Origin: Echinometra lucunter
Taxonomy: Eukaryota; Echinodermata; Echinoidea; Camarodonta; Echinometridae
DNA: 64,000 bases
Assembly (NCBI GenBank): GCA_029962745.1
Contig: CM057158.1
Location: 12,928,776 to 12,992,775 of the forward strand
Direction of reading: 5' to 3'
Position 1 is the first letter of the stretch. Each line of letters begins with the position of its first letter. Positions 63,001 to 64,000 of the stretch are shown here, one piece after another. A model generated the notes under the pieces. It was not told the DNA's origin. It searched no databases and saw nothing but the letters and a program-made list of their open reading frames with translations. A program made the translations under genes and the position numbers.

Positions 63001-64000
63001 AAGATAATGATGATGAGTGGAGTAACACTAATGGAAGTTTCATTGATCAAATACAAACCATCTGCTTTTGGCCTTGTTCCCATATGGCTTGGAATTATTT
63101 TTGTTTAAATGCTGCTTTAGCAAACGAAAGCAACACGGCCATGGTTTGCTTCACATATATCCTTTGACACGTGTGCAGTTAACAAATTATTCATACCCCG
63201 CATAATTTTGAAGTCTTGTTTTTCTTCAAAATGAAAGGTGGACCAGCATAATTTTGGCATTGGTTGAATATTTTATTTGTAAGCTGTATTTGAAAAATGA
63301 TTGTTGCATAGCAATGGCAATGTTAATCTATTGATTTCCTGGCATATTTTGAAAGTATTTATACCTGGTCCATGCAGACATGGCATTGAGACATATTTTT
63401 TGTAATTAATGAAAATGCATGTTTCAGACATTGCTAAGATTCTGTACATATTTTGCAACTATTCATGGATGTATATTACTTCTGGACAAGAGATCTTTCA
63501 TTTATGAGAATGGACTTAGATACCTCAGAACCATCAAATTTCACAAAATTATCATGTGCAGTTATTCTTACGACAATGTATGATTGCATGCCCAAGTAAC
63601 ATAAACCAGGACAAACCAGTTTTTCACAAAACAAAATTGAAAGAAAAAAGATGAAAGTTTGGTTAAGGATACAAATAAGCTTGTTGCTGACTCCAATTGA
63701 GCCCACTTAGAGCCTTTTTGAAAATCAGCTAGTTTCTTCTCTCCACTTGCTGTTCATCTATACATAAATAAAAATTTAGCCATGTGTGAACGATCCTCTA
63801 TCTGCCATGAAACCTCCCTACTCTATAACATGACAATGGCTCTAATCCCAATATGATTTTTTTTTTTCCAGGAACTCGTATTTTAAATTATTAATAGTTA
63901 CTGGAAGAGATTTCTTTCTGGAAAAGAAACCATATTCTCAAAGGAGAAAAAAACAAAGCAGACTACAGCTGAAATTTACATAACAAAATTACGGTACCGG
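63001..64000 (+). other. Junctophilin intron, end of window
   Basis: AT-rich; no exon, RNA gene or clear repeat recognised. Confidence 0.45.

Overview
This is a 64 kb window of animal nuclear DNA. It is AT-rich, with intron-split genes, GT-AG junctions and many short inverted-repeat transposons, tRNA-derived SINE fragments, minisatellites and long G/C runs. The repeat landscape and the protein similarities suggest a marine invertebrate deuterostome, most likely an echinoderm such as a sea urchin. That assignment is an inference. Nothing looks bacterial or viral.

Three genuine protein-coding genes were identified, with splice sites read by eye and reading phase checked across every junction. 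(1) A MARCHF6/TEB4/Doa10-type ER ubiquitin ligase on the + strand: 18 exons from 4612 to a stop at 17020, 1,110 codons; the short first coding exon was not found. (2) A HERPUD family gene on the - strand: 7 exons, start codon 37748, stop 26890-26888, 417 residues, closest to HERPUD2. (3) The first coding exon of a junctophilin on the + strand (51362-51740, five MORN motifs); its remaining exons lie beyond the window.

Genes 1 and 2 converge tail to tail with about 9.9 kb between stop codons, and both act in ER-associated degradation. Genes 2 and 3 diverge across about 13.5 kb full of repeats.

Layout. 1-4.2 kb: two non-autonomous DNA elements with visible target-site duplications and a broken PIF/Harbinger transposase. 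4.6-17 kb: MARCHF6, with two decayed partial exon copies, a MITE and a LINE 3' end in its introns. 17-26.9 kb: non-coding, with several inverted-repeat elements, a SINE and a 160-bp tandem repeat that runs into the last HERPUD codons. 26.9-37.7 kb: HERPUD; its introns carry a 3.0-kb hAT element (8-bp target duplication) with a 150-bp tandem-repeat element nested inside, telomere-like repeats, SINE fragments and palindromes. 38-51 kb: repeats, including a TTCGTTATTCCGAA palindrome, a 210-bp near-perfect hairpin element, a Tc1/mariner-like element with TA duplications, a worn minisatellite and a 161-bp tandem array. 51.2-64 kb: junctophilin exon and its long intron, with microsatellites, two more inverted-repeat elements and a worn ~145-bp satellite.

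The observations most worth checking are the paired decayed exons in MARCHF6, the tandem array fused to the HERPUD stop codon, two unrelated tandem arrays that both carry DR1 nuclear-receptor-type sites, and the linkage of two ERAD genes.
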